From Vibrio neptunius (lineage in GTDB: Bacteria > Pseudomonadota > Gammaproteobacteria > Enterobacterales > Vibrionaceae): a stretch of 64,000 bases of DNA. The notes beneath the pieces are model-generated. The model made no database searches. It was given only the letters and a program-made list of their open reading frames with translations, and had not been told where the DNA came from. The position numbers and the translations under genes were made by a program. The stretch lies in assembly GCF_000967495.1 (NCBI RefSeq), contig NZ_JXXU01000056.1, positions 1 to 64,000 of the forward strand, written 5' to 3'. Shown piece by piece: positions 1 through 8,962 of the stretch. The first letter of the stretch is position 1, and every line of letters begins with the position of its first letter.

Positions 1-59
1 ATACGGTAACAAATAGAATTGAGGACTTTCAGAACATGGTCGGCCGTGAGCTTTGGCAT
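1..59 (-). CDS. 5' end of an unidentified gene cut by the window edge
   Basis: An ATG at 59 on the minus strand is preceded by a strong ribosome binding site, GGAGG at 65-69, with a six-base spacer. Reading runs open through 19 codons (MPKLTADHVLKVLNSICYR) to the left edge, so only the amino end is visible. I do not recognise the family from this fragment; a mobile-element gene is possible because the DNA upstream is structured and GC-richer than the surroundings, but that is inference. An overlapping plus-strand ORF at 19-261 (80 residues) has no good ribosome binding site and I consider it less likely. Confidence 0.4.
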   Translation of the reverse strand, partial: MPKLTADHVLKVLNSICYR

Positions 60-480
60 GGTAACCTCCAACAGGAAAACATTTCCATCACCACACAGAG
101 ACCCCATAACAAAGGGTGGTGAACTGAACAAGGTTCGTACTACCGCACACATGGAAACGGCCAGCCTAAGCTGCCTCGCCCAGCCCACCGTAATACCGAA
201 TCGAAATGCGCATTTATTGATGCGATTTAGATTTCTACAGATGTGCCTAGGCCGCACATGATGAAGGCTAAGGTTCAGCCGGCATCTATGCGCCATGTGT
301 AAGGTGCGGGGTACGAATCCCGACACTGGATTTTGCCAGTGCTTTTGCAGGATATCGCTGGGGTTCAGAAGAGTCAACGGTTTCAGCGTGTAGGCCGATT
401 AAGTGGTCAAAAATCAGTACCTTGTAAAGAGGTGTGTTAACAATGTGTCGAGTAAAGGATGAGGTTTAGAAAAGGCCGTC
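60..480 (-). other. hairpin-rich leader or possible structured RNA
   Basis: This gene-free stretch lies upstream of the partial minus-strand ORF and holds several perfect short inverted repeats: a 12-base palindrome at 204-215, ATGTGC/GCACAT arms at 241-246 and 254-259, GGCT/AGCC at 266-269 and 277-280, and CACTGG/CCAGTG at 324-329 and 336-341. A GGG-TACGAAT-CCC element at 309-321 resembles a tRNA T-arm. GC content is visibly higher than in the adjacent gene. It could be a mobile-element end, a satellite or phage leader, or a folded RNA; sequence alone does not decide. I see nothing recognisable in 481-675. Confidence 0.35.
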
Positions 481-675
481 ACAGAAAACGGCTGCTATAG
501 TTTAAGGCTGTGAAGAGATACCCCACCAAGAAAGCAAAGCTTACCAAGATATGACGAACGATTTAGGGCGTTTTTGGACAAAAGCAAGCTAGAATATTTG
601 ATCTATTTTTTAGGTTTGGATTATGAAATATATGGCTAACTTTCTAGGCAAAAGTCAGCCAGTATTCCTCTAAAC

Positions 676-3600
676 TCACCATTCAAACCGTTCTTCTGAT
701 CGTCTTGACCTTAACTCTTCGTCGGCCCTTTCCCGTCCTACCGTCTTTTCTAGCTTGCCAAGTATCGTTTTGGTACTTTCTACAACATCAGGGTTTTCAT
801 GGGAAAGAAGCTCCTCAAACATTTCAGCTCTCTGTTCAATTATGGATGCACGTGAACCACTCCCAGACATTGGGATTGCAGCTCTTTCGAAAGCTTCAAT
901 CACTAGCCACGGCTCAGGACTTTTGTTAATTAGAGCTTTTGCCAAGTTGGTTAGTTTAAGATGTTCCCCATTCTTCTCATATGGAGTGATCGACGATGCT
1001 AGAGTTTTAAATCTGTGTATTGGTGATTCCTTGCACCAAGCTATAGCTTTATCAATAGGGAGCTTAGAGAATGGGCTTGTTTCTCTAGATAAATGACTTC
1101 TTGCGATTTCATCTGATACATTGTTATCCTTGAGTAATACATCTAAGGCTTGGGTCGGCTGTAGTTCGATTAAAGTTGATAGAAACTTCCCATAGTCGAA
1201 AGCATAAACTTTATAAGTAGCTATGCCTTCATACAATTTTTTGAACAGAGTGTTAGCATCTTCCCCAGCCTTATCTTCCAAAAAGCATACTTTAGCTATC
1301 TGTGTCAAAGAATAATCTCGGCCACCATAGTCTCGTTGATCTCGGCTATAATCATGCTTCAGTAAGAACTCTCTGCATTTTTTAATCAAATCAACACTAG
1401 GAACATAATTGGCTTGTTTCTCCAATCCATGAAACCGCATGGTTAGTATTTCAATAACTGCGCTGTGCCCATTTGGTTGCAACCAGAGCAAATCCAAGAT
1501 ACTAATTAAATCAGAGTCAGATATTGATTCATGCCGTCTACCTGATGCCATATTTCGGTACATCCAGCTCGGAGAGGTATTATTTTTTAATGATGCTATA
1601 AGCCTACTTACAGCAACTTCATCTAGGGGGCAATTAAACTGCACCAATGGGTATATCTGATTTAGTTTATCGCTGTTTAATAAGCAATCTAAAATCAGTT
1701 GTGCTTTATCTGAGTCATTGTCGTAAACGTATCTGACAAAACCTCCGACAAAGCTCGAGTTTACTTTTTTGATATCTAGTTTTTCTAGGCAGGCGGCTAT
1801 ATCACCCCATACCTTTTCTATATCATTTACTCCGCTCGCAACTCCATGACCAAACCTAAATAGGTGGTTGTTAGTATTCATAGTTGTAAGAATCTTAGCT
1901 AACTTGTTTATAAGATAGTCATAGTGCTCTTGAGCAACATGTGTGCCTAATTCTTCTGCGAGTTCTTGAGCTTTTTCATACCCCCATTTTACCGTTTCAC
2001 CTTCTTCATCTAGCTCATCAAGACCGAAGTAATTATGGTTATCAGCAAATACATATAGCTCCATTTGACCGTCTAGATCTTGAGCCGCAATATTTGCCCT
2101 TAACATTTCAAGTCGGTTTTTGTGCTCTTTCGTCATTGATGTTGCATCAAACCGCAATGTTGCCCCTAAAGCCAGCCAACCTCGTGGCCATCCCCCATTG
2201 CTACAGAAGCTTTTGGATATGGATTCGAGATCATCATGTAGTTCAGCTATTTTCCATAACCCTCTAATATTACTAGCAAAAACTTCTTTGACACGCTCAT
2301 CAATAACATTAGCTGACGAAGCAAGATTACGAATGAGCAATAAGTATTCACGATACCAAGAAAGCACATCATTTCGACTTTGAGGCTCGTAACCAAAGTC
2401 TCTTGATTTAGCACCAAAATCAAAACCATAACTTGATGAAAAGTGGGAAGTATTAAGCGAGCTATCGAGCAACTCATACCCCAGCTCTCTCTCGCTTTCA
2501 TTCGTGCTATCTATGAGTTTGCCAATGCATTTAATTCGACGTTCCAATGTGGCGTGTGTACCTGATAGATAAAGCTGAAACAAACTACGAAGTAAGCTTC
2601 TAACAGAGTTGTTATTTTCCCCTTTTTTTTCAGATAATGCGAAATGACAGAGCAGCTCAAAACATTGACTGAACAAGTCATCTTCATATGCTAGAGATCG
2701 AAGAAGCCTTGTAATTGATATGTAATGAGGGTTGTCCCTACTTAAGAAAGTTGAATCAAATTTTGCTCTTTGCTCCAGATAGGTGAGCACTTCATTTGGA
2801 ATAATTGGGGCAATATTGGCCACCAATGAGATCGATAAGTCGTCATTACCTTTTTTAAAAAGTAAATCTATTACTCCATCAGCTTTTAGCCACAATGATG
2901 CTAGCTTAACAGCTTCTTCGCTATCATTAAGATACCCAATACGACGTGAAAATGACTTGAGCAGTCTTGGTTGTGTATTGCTGTTTATGAACTTCTCAAC
3001 ATTTGAATTTGGGACGTTCTGCAAAGCTAAACGGGCTAGTCTATTCGCAATGGGGTGAGGTAATATTGCCATCCAAATGCTACGTTGTTGCGCTAAGTTT
3101 CGTCGTTTCAGCTCTTTAGCAAACTTGTACATTTCATGAGGAGGAAGCATTACTATTCCACCGAGCAACTTTAACTCTTCACTGAAGTCATCTTCAGATT
3201 CCAACTGAAATGAATAAGCTAACGATAGCCCCTCGGCAGCTTTTTCTAAGCCAATATCAGAATCATGGCGCTGATGAAACAGCCTTTTAAACAACCCTTC
3301 ATCTTTTAATCTGGATATGTTTTCATCTTTTCCAATAGTAGAGGCAAGCGCATTGGCTACTCTTGCATTACCTCCTGAGAAATCAGCGATTTTCCCAGCA
3401 GTTTGTTTGCTTAAGTGTGGGAACCTTGATGAAATCATTGCTTCGATAAGCTCACTAGAACTTGGTTCTAAGGTATAAACTTCAGTTTGCTCTGGCTGAT
3501 CTTCCCTAACGTCGTATTCAACAGTTAGGATTCTAGCTGTGCTGTTACTTTTACATAAATTAGTAAGTTCGCGATGTAAATCGGGGGCACAGTTATCCAC

Positions 3601-4785
3601 TACAATAATGGACTCAATATTGTCTCTAAGAAGTCGCTCGACTAAAACTCGTGGAGTGGGTGAAGGAGATAGGCTAATGTCTGAATAGAACACGCTCTCC
3701 TTATCAAGAGCATTTTCCCCGATTCTCTCATCAAATAGTGCTTGTACGAAGCGTGTTTTACCTACACCTGACAGCCCGACTAAACGAATCGACGCGCCAG
3801 CTTTGAGTAAGCGTTTTCGAAGCAAATTCAATGCATCAATTGTAGCTAAACCTTCTGAGTCATTAGAGTAAGAACGGTGAAGGCGCACAGCTTGATCTAA
3901 TATGTATTCTTCCTCAATTCCCTTTGGGCACTTAGCCCAATTGCCATATTCCTCCCAGCCACTATAATCCCTCCCAAAATTAGACCGTAACCAACTGGCC
4001 TGTTTGGATAAAGTATCTTCTGCCACAAACTTCTTAATATGTTTATATATATCGTCTTGTTTTGAAAGTGGCTTACTTATATTAATATGATGAGCATCTA
4101 TTGGAATTGCCCGCTCTTTTAAACCTGGGTCTGAGCTATCTGCCTTAACAATCCTTCCAAATATCAGATATGGCTTGGTTTCAACCAAAACTAAATGCCG
4201 AATTCCTTTATCGTGACACCAACCCCGATACCAAGTATTCAACTCCCGAAGAGTGGCATCATTACGCTCTAATGAAGCAGTTGCAGCTGAAGGTTGATGC
4301 AAGAACAGCTTGAGAAATATTCGCCCCAAAAGAGAGTTGCCTGTTTGCGCTAGATCTGCACCAGTGTGAGGTGAGCCTAAAAACGCTACACCAGTGACTC
4401 TATTTACAAGTTCAACCGCACCCTTACGCCCGCTCTGATCGCTTGCCAATCTAAGTAATTGTTTAATAATTAGTCCGCCTAGGCTATGACCTACTAGTAT
4501 TAGCTCGCCCTTACTTAGTTGCTGTTCGGTTAAGAGTGTCTCTAGTACGTTTTGCGCTCTATCTAGGAGACCCATTCCCGAATCTCGCACAGTGAACTTA
4601 GGTGCCTCGTAACCAATAGACCAGATAAATGTGTCTTCTATATCTTCATGTAACCACTTAGGCCAAAATACTTTTTCTGAATTATTCGATTGCCATGTGG
4701 TTTCAGCATTGCCACCTAATCCATGAATAAACACAACATGTTTTCTAGCTAAAGAATCGCCAGACATCAATCGCAAGTCAGCCAT
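676..4785 (-). CDS. alpha/beta hydrolase fused to a STAND-like P-loop NTPase, candidate anti-phage protein
   Basis: A 1369-residue protein in three parts. Residues about 15-255 are an alpha/beta hydrolase of the PGAP1/SERAC1 lipase-like type: HG oxyanion motif at 21-22, nucleophile elbow GHSLGG with Ser101, and a probable catalytic His at 232 or 233. Residues about 310-560 are a P-loop NTPase with Walker A GLSGVGKT at 337-344 and Walker B ending in Asp397. The remaining roughly 800 residues look helical and repeat-like, with no motif I recognise. Effector at the front, STAND NTPase in the middle and a long sensor tail is the architecture of Avs-type and related antiviral STAND proteins, where target binding triggers oligomerisation; that role is inference. 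The gene stands alone with no partner ORF, beside the hairpin-rich leader and 456 empty bases. There is no signal peptide or membrane span. Confidence 0.75.
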   Translation of the reverse strand: MADLRLMSGDSLARKHVVFIHGLGGNAETTWQSNNSEKVFWPKWLHEDIEDTFIWSIGYEAPKFTVRDSGMGLLDRAQNVLETLLTEQQLSKGELILVGHSLGGLIIKQLLRLASDQSGRKGAVELVNRVTGVAFLGSPHTGADLAQTGNSLLGRIFLKLFLHQPSAATASLERNDATLRELNTWYRGWCHDKGIRHLVLVETKPYLIFGRIVKADSSDPGLKERAIPIDAHHINISKPLSKQDDIYKHIKKFVAEDTLSKQASWLRSNFGRDYSGWEEYGNWAKCPKGIEEEYILDQAVRLHRSYSNDSEGLATIDALNLLRKRLLKAGASIRLVGLSGVGKTRFVQALFDERIGENALDKESVFYSDISLSPSPTPRVLVERLLRDNIESIIVVDNCAPDLHRELTNLCKSNSTARILTVEYDVREDQPEQTEVYTLEPSSSELIEAMISSRFPHLSKQTAGKIADFSGGNARVANALASTIGKDENISRLKDEGLFKRLFHQRHDSDIGLEKAAEGLSLAYSFQLESEDDFSEELKLLGGIVMLPPHEMYKFAKELKRRNLAQQRSIWMAILPHPIANRLARLALQNVPNSNVEKFINSNTQPRLLKSFSRRIGYLNDSEEAVKLASLWLKADGVIDLLFKKGNDDLSISLVANIAPIIPNEVLTYLEQRAKFDSTFLSRDNPHYISITRLLRSLAYEDDLFSQCFELLCHFALSEKKGENNNSVRSLLRSLFQLYLSGTHATLERRIKCIGKLIDSTNESERELGYELLDSSLNTSHFSSSYGFDFGAKSRDFGYEPQSRNDVLSWYREYLLLIRNLASSANVIDERVKEVFASNIRGLWKIAELHDDLESISKSFCSNGGWPRGWLALGATLRFDATSMTKEHKNRLEMLRANIAAQDLDGQMELYVFADNHNYFGLDELDEEGETVKWGYEKAQELAEELGTHVAQEHYDYLINKLAKILTTMNTNNHLFRFGHGVASGVNDIEKVWGDIAACLEKLDIKKVNSSFVGGFVRYVYDNDSDKAQLILDCLLNSDKLNQIYPLVQFNCPLDEVAVSRLIASLKNNTSPSWMYRNMASGRRHESISDSDLISILDLLWLQPNGHSAVIEILTMRFHGLEKQANYVPSVDLIKKCREFLLKHDYSRDQRDYGGRDYSLTQIAKVCFLEDKAGEDANTLFKKLYEGIATYKVYAFDYGKFLSTLIELQPTQALDVLLKDNNVSDEIARSHLSRETSPFSKLPIDKAIAWCKESPIHRFKTLASSITPYEKNGEHLKLTNLAKALINKSPEPWLVIEAFERAAIPMSGSGSRASIIEQRAEMFEELLSHENPDVVESTKTILGKLEKTVGRERADEELRSRRSEERFEW

Positions 4786-5189
4786 GCAAACCTCTATTGG
4801 TATAAATATTATCGTTCAAAGTTTATCCCAAACATTAATCATCTAATAGTTTTTATTTCAACAAGTTACATATGATAACCCAAGATTAAACATTAGTGAT
4901 TAGTACGTACAATCGTGGCTAGTCATCAGCTAAGACATTAGACTACTCGCTTTAATTGCTTAAGAGTAAGAAGGGTAGTTTAGCTCTCACTTATCACATT
5001 AGTTCTTGTATGGTAAAAACTGTGAACTGAGTGTGGCTGAAATGAATACTCAACTCATTTTGGGGCAAAACCATGTCTCGATTGGCTAGTGTCTTAAGGA
5101 GTCTGAAAGTGAATGCCAGACAACAAAGCATCTAACGATGTTTGCTTTGGGTTTAGGTATTTGGCTATAAGCCTCTCCAACATATAAAA
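4786..5189. other. gene-free spacer
   Basis: AT-rich spacer between the start of the hydrolase-NTPase gene and the terminator of the acetate kinase gene. It must carry the promoter of the former, but no convincing -10/-35 pair, operator or small gene stands out. A 20-codon ORF at about 5072 has no supporting features. Confidence 0.5.
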
Positions 5190-5219
5190 ACACAAAAGCG
5201 AGCCACTTGGGCTCGCTTT
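5186..5219 (-). terminator. rho-independent terminator of ackA
   Basis: A perfect 10-base-pair stem (5195-5204 with 5210-5219) with a five-base loop. Read on the minus strand it is followed by a T run (5186-5190), just past the acetate kinase stop. Confidence 0.85.
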
Positions 5220-5241
5220 CCAATTTTAAAGTTATGAATCT

Positions 5242-6435
5242 TTACAGTAGTTCTACTGACTGCTGAGCAATCACAAACTCTTCGTTGGTTGGAATCACCA
5301 TCGCGACAGCGCCCAACACCTCAGACTTAGCAATAATACCCGCACTGCCAAAGCGGGCGTCTTCGTTGCCTTTTTCGTCTTCAATAAAACCTAATAGTTT
5401 GAGGTTGTTTAAAATCTCTCGACGAATTGGCAGTGAGTTTTCACCGATACCACCAGTAAAAATAATCGCATCTAATCCACTAAGGGGGATCAGGTAAGAG
5501 CCGATGTACTTAGCCACACGGTAAGTGAACACCTCAAATGCGAGCTTCGCCCCCTCATGGCCGTTTTCCATCGCTTCCAAAATACCTCGTGCATCAGAAG
5601 TCAAACCAGAAACACCAAGGAAGCCTGACTTCTTGTTCAAGGTCTCGAAGACTTTCTCTTGGCTCCAGCCTTTTTTCATTAGGAACTCGATAATACCAGG
5701 GTCTAGGTCTCCGGAACGTGTCCCCATCATCAGGCCCGCTAGAGGGGTAAAGCCCATCGATGTATCGACAGATTGACCGTTGCTGATCGCACAAACCGAT
5801 GCGCCGTTGCCCAAGTGGACAGAAATAAAGCTCGACGCTTCGACAGGTTTACCCAGCATTTTCGCCGCTTCACGGCTAACGAAGTAATGACTAGTGCCGT
5901 GGAAACCGTATCGGCGGATACCATATTCTTTATACAGTTCATTGGAGATCGCACCAGTGAATGCCTTTTGCGGCATGGTTTGGTGAAACGCGGTGTCGAA
6001 GACAGCAAATTGAGGAAGGCTTGGGAAAGCTTGCATCGCAGCTTGAATCCCTTTCGCGCCTGCTGGGTTGTGGAGCGGTGCCAGATCAGACAAGCTTTCA
6101 ATTTCTGCTAGGACGTCGTCATTAATGCGAACTGTTGATGTGAATTTTTCTCCGCCATGCACGATACGGTGACCCACGGCAACTAGATCGTTGGTAAAAC
6201 CCAATGATTCCATCAGGCTAACGATTCGGTTGATGGCATGTTGATGATGATTGTCTGCAGCAGTGATGGCTTCTTCAGTTTTCTCACCCTTGTATTTCCA
6301 ACCGATTACCGCTTCAGGGAGCCCAAAGCACTCTCCTAACCCAGTGACGACAGCGTCTCCTGTTACGGAGTCGATCACCGCGAATTTGAGAGATGAACTA
6401 CCAGAGTTAATAACCAGCACAAACGAGTTAGACAT
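5242..6435 (-). CDS. ackA: acetate kinase
   Basis: Acetate kinase (397 residues, the usual length) interconverts acetate plus ATP and acetyl phosphate plus ADP in the cytoplasm. The N-terminal phosphate-binding segment VINSGSSSLKF, the GHRIVHGGE motif around Arg90, the FDTAFH segment with Asp147, the FHGTSH motif and the C-terminal GGIGEN stretch are all present. The frame is open further upstream, but the ATG at 6435 gives the family N-terminus and has an AGGA ribosome binding site, so it is chosen. No phosphotransacetylase gene is adjacent. Vibrios often carry a second acetate kinase on the small chromosome, and this may be that copy. Confidence 0.96.
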   Translation of the reverse strand: MSNSFVLVINSGSSSLKFAVIDSVTGDAVVTGLGECFGLPEAVIGWKYKGEKTEEAITAADNHHQHAINRIVSLMESLGFTNDLVAVGHRIVHGGEKFTSTVRINDDVLAEIESLSDLAPLHNPAGAKGIQAAMQAFPSLPQFAVFDTAFHQTMPQKAFTGAISNELYKEYGIRRYGFHGTSHYFVSREAAKMLGKPVEASSFISVHLGNGASVCAISNGQSVDTSMGFTPLAGLMMGTRSGDLDPGIIEFLMKKGWSQEKVFETLNKKSGFLGVSGLTSDARGILEAMENGHEGAKLAFEVFTYRVAKYIGSYLIPLSGLDAIIFTGGIGENSLPIRREILNNLKLLGFIEDEKGNEDARFGSAGIIAKSEVLGAVAMVIPTNEEFVIAQQSVELL

Positions 6436-6700
6436 GGAATAGGTATCCTGTTTCAGACCGAATTTTGGAAGCAAAGCGCTTCTTAGTGTGGCTTACATTA
6501 TTCAATATTTTTTTAATTATTCAACTTTATTTTAATTGAGAGCGCATTTGAAGCGAATGTTTGTTGATCTAACGCAATCTGAAGATTATTTTGATCCAAA
6601 AATTTAATGTCAGTTTTATAAATACGAGATACGGGCCTAAACTCTATTCAGTGTGATACTTTCGATAATTAACCCAAAGTCGGTCCAAATGGTCTAAGTA
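6436..6700. promoter_or_regulatory. divergent promoter region ackA / GGDEF-EAL gene
   Basis: 265 AT-rich bases between two divergent genes; both promoters must lie here. No clear operator or consensus promoter could be singled out. Confidence 0.4.
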
Positions 6701-8308
6701 GTGGCAACCTTATCTATTTTTTTAGTCATCTCAGGCATCATTATCATGGTCGCGGGATACGTGCCTGCTAACCAGGTTTGTCGCAAGACAAAGCATCTAG
6801 GCTGGCAGGTGTTGAGCTATTTAATTATCGGCTTTGTTTTAGGCTATCTATTTGTTTTAATTGCCATTATATCTGAGCCAGTTGTTACGCCAGTTTTGCT
6901 GGGGCTATGCGTTATTCTCTTCTGCGGCAGCATTTTTGTTTATATGGTCACCACCTACAGTTTGCAAAGTATTCAGCAACTCCATTCGCTTGCTGATGAA
7001 GAAAAGCATAACGCGCTTCACGACTCTCTCACTAACCTTCCTAATCGAAAACATTGTATTGAAGCCATCGAGCTGCTGATTGAGTCCGATAGGCCCTTTG
7101 ATCTCCTGCTGGTTGATATTGTGAATTTCAAACAAATCAACGACGGAATGGGCCATTTTTGCGGCGACCAATTACTGATTCAGATTGGACAACGAATGTC
7201 ATCTCTGTTGGAACACGAAGACTTTATCGCCCGTATTGGTGGTGATGAATTTGTTATCCTTTGTCCAAACGGTAATGAAGTGGCGTCAAAAGCCTTGGCT
7301 AAACGGATTGATAACGAGTTGCGTAAGCCCTTCGCTATTGATGGCTTTGAGTTAAGTACTTGTGCGGTGATCGGTTTGAGTGAGTTTCCAAGGCACGGCG
7401 ATACCGCGGAGCAAGTGATCAACACCGCAGATGTGGCCATGTACTGGGCCAAAAAGTCCGGTCGGTTGATCGCCTGTTATGACGATCAAATGAGCCAAGG
7501 GGCGAAGAAAAAGCTGCGTATCGCTCGCGAAATCGATGCCGCGCTGCTTAATGATGAGTTCTGTGTCTACTATCAACCTATTGTTAGCAGCAAAAGTGCC
7601 ATTGTCAGTGGCTACGAAGCGCTGATCCGCTGGCAAAAAGAAGACGGCTCTATCGTTAGCCCCGTTGAGTTCATCCCCATCGCTGAACAAAGCAATAAGG
7701 TGACCTCGATTACCAATTGGGTGCTTGAGCAAGTCTCAAAAGACATCGAAAAATTCAAATCTGAAAACATCCGCTGCCCGGTTCATGTCAACTTATCAGC
7801 CAAAGATCTGATGGGTAATTACCTTAAGAGACAGCTTGAAAAGCTGATTCAGATCTACCCGGATATCACTGAAAACCTTATCCTTGAAATCACTGAAAGT
7901 ACCGCCATTAATCGCTTGAGAAGCCCCGAAGTTTTATTGGAAAGCCTTAAAGAACTCGGCTTTAAGATCAGTCTAGATGACTTCGGTACTGGCTATTCTT
8001 CGCTGTCATTGCTAAGAGATCTGCCGGTTGACCAAATAAAAATTGATCGCTCCTTTCTCTATCAATTAGAGACGAACCAACGCAATGGTTCGATTGTCTC
8101 TAATGCGGTTGCACTGGCTCATGGGCTGGGCTACACCGTGGTCGCCGAGGGTGTTGAAGACAACAATGTACTCGAAATGCTAAAAAACTATGGTTGCGAC
8201 TATATTCAGGGGTTTCTCTACAGCCCTGCGTTAAAGATTGACGACGCGATCCGTTGGACTCACAACCACAACCCACCCCAAATTATTGAACTGGCTGAGC
8301 AAACCTAA
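6701..8308 (+). CDS. membrane GGDEF-EAL protein (cyclic di-GMP turnover)
   Basis: A 535-residue inner-membrane protein with three likely membrane segments in the first 90 residues, then a GGDEF domain with an intact GGDEF signature at 180-184, then an EAL domain with EAL at 305-307, DDFGTGYSSL at 425-434 and EGVE at 482-485. Both cyclase and phosphodiesterase signatures look complete; the RxxD inhibitory site normally just before GGDEF is absent. Which activity dominates cannot be read from sequence. The only start giving the membrane region is GTG at 6701, with a weak ribosome binding site. No sensory domain is visible beyond the membrane part. Confidence 0.88.
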   Translation: MATLSIFLVISGIIIMVAGYVPANQVCRKTKHLGWQVLSYLIIGFVLGYLFVLIAIISEPVVTPVLLGLCVILFCGSIFVYMVTTYSLQSIQQLHSLADEEKHNALHDSLTNLPNRKHCIEAIELLIESDRPFDLLLVDIVNFKQINDGMGHFCGDQLLIQIGQRMSSLLEHEDFIARIGGDEFVILCPNGNEVASKALAKRIDNELRKPFAIDGFELSTCAVIGLSEFPRHGDTAEQVINTADVAMYWAKKSGRLIACYDDQMSQGAKKKLRIAREIDAALLNDEFCVYYQPIVSSKSAIVSGYEALIRWQKEDGSIVSPVEFIPIAEQSNKVTSITNWVLEQVSKDIEKFKSENIRCPVHVNLSAKDLMGNYLKRQLEKLIQIYPDITENLILEITESTAINRLRSPEVLLESLKELGFKISLDDFGTGYSSLSLLRDLPVDQIKIDRSFLYQLETNQRNGSIVSNAVALAHGLGYTVVAEGVEDNNVLEMLKNYGCDYIQGFLYSPALKIDDAIRWTHNHNPPQIIELAEQT

Positions 8309-8467
8309 CAATCCCAAAAGATACCAGCGATGCAGATCGTCGTCCCCTGCGGTTCACTTGGTTTCTCAAGTTTGACCCCATAAAAGCATTGGCCTCAACG
8401 CCAGAAAGTAGTAAAACGGTAAAACTCACCATTAATGCGTGCAACCACTCATAGGCAGAGGGTATCC

Positions 8468-8854
8468 ATGAATATAGGCTCAGTAGCAAAACTCACCGGT
8501 TTATCGAGTAAATCGATACGTTTGTACGAAGATAAAGGCGTGATCTCTTCCCCTAATCGCAGTGAAGCAGGTTATCGAGAGTATAGTGAACAACATATTC
8601 AGGAGCTCAATCTCGTTTCACGAGCGAAAAATGCGGGCTTTTCTCTGGCAGAATGCAAGGAGTTTGTCGAACTGGCTCATAACCCCGAGCGTAAAAGTCG
8701 TGAAGTTAAAGCGAAGGCTCAAGAAAAGCTCAAAGAAGTTGAGGTTAAGATTCGTCAACTGAAAGAAATCGAAAAGCAACTCAAGAGTTGGGTAAACGCG
8801 TGTCCCGGCGATGAAGGCAGTGATTGCCCTATTATTGAAGATCTCACCAAGTGA
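8468..8854 (+). CDS. cueR: CueR copper-responsive MerR-family activator
   Basis: 128 residues starting MNIGSVAKLTGL, with the MerR winged-helix at the front, a long dimerisation helix at about 75-110, and the Cu(I)-binding pair Cys112 and Cys120 in the loop ACPGDEGSDC, the same positions as in E. coli CueR. CueR activates copper exporter genes such as copA when Cu(I) rises. The frame opens upstream at 8435, but the ATG at 8468 matches the family start. Unlike many Vibrio arrangements, no copper ATPase gene lies next to it, so its targets must be elsewhere. Confidence 0.92.
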   Translation: MNIGSVAKLTGLSSKSIRLYEDKGVISSPNRSEAGYREYSEQHIQELNLVSRAKNAGFSLAECKEFVELAHNPERKSREVKAKAQEKLKEVEVKIRQLKEIEKQLKSWVNACPGDEGSDCPIIEDLTK

Positions 8855-8962
8855 AGCGTTGCCCATTCTCTTAATTTTATTACTCTTTTCAACTGCTCAC
8901 CATGAAGTACGTCCACAGATCATGTAACATTGAAAGACAACTCAGATACATCGGATGTCTTC

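Noticed and set aside
19..261. 80-codon plus-strand ORF
   Set aside because: No ribosome binding site and it overlaps the better-supported minus-strand start at 59.
303..326. tRNA-like T-arm (GGG-TACGAAT-CCC)
   Set aside because: No anticodon arm, D-arm or acceptor pairing was found around it, so it is not called a tRNA gene.
2247..2501. 84-codon minus-strand frame within the large hydrolase-NTPase gene
   Set aside because: It is an alternative frame of a long, clearly coding gene; no sign of a frameshift.
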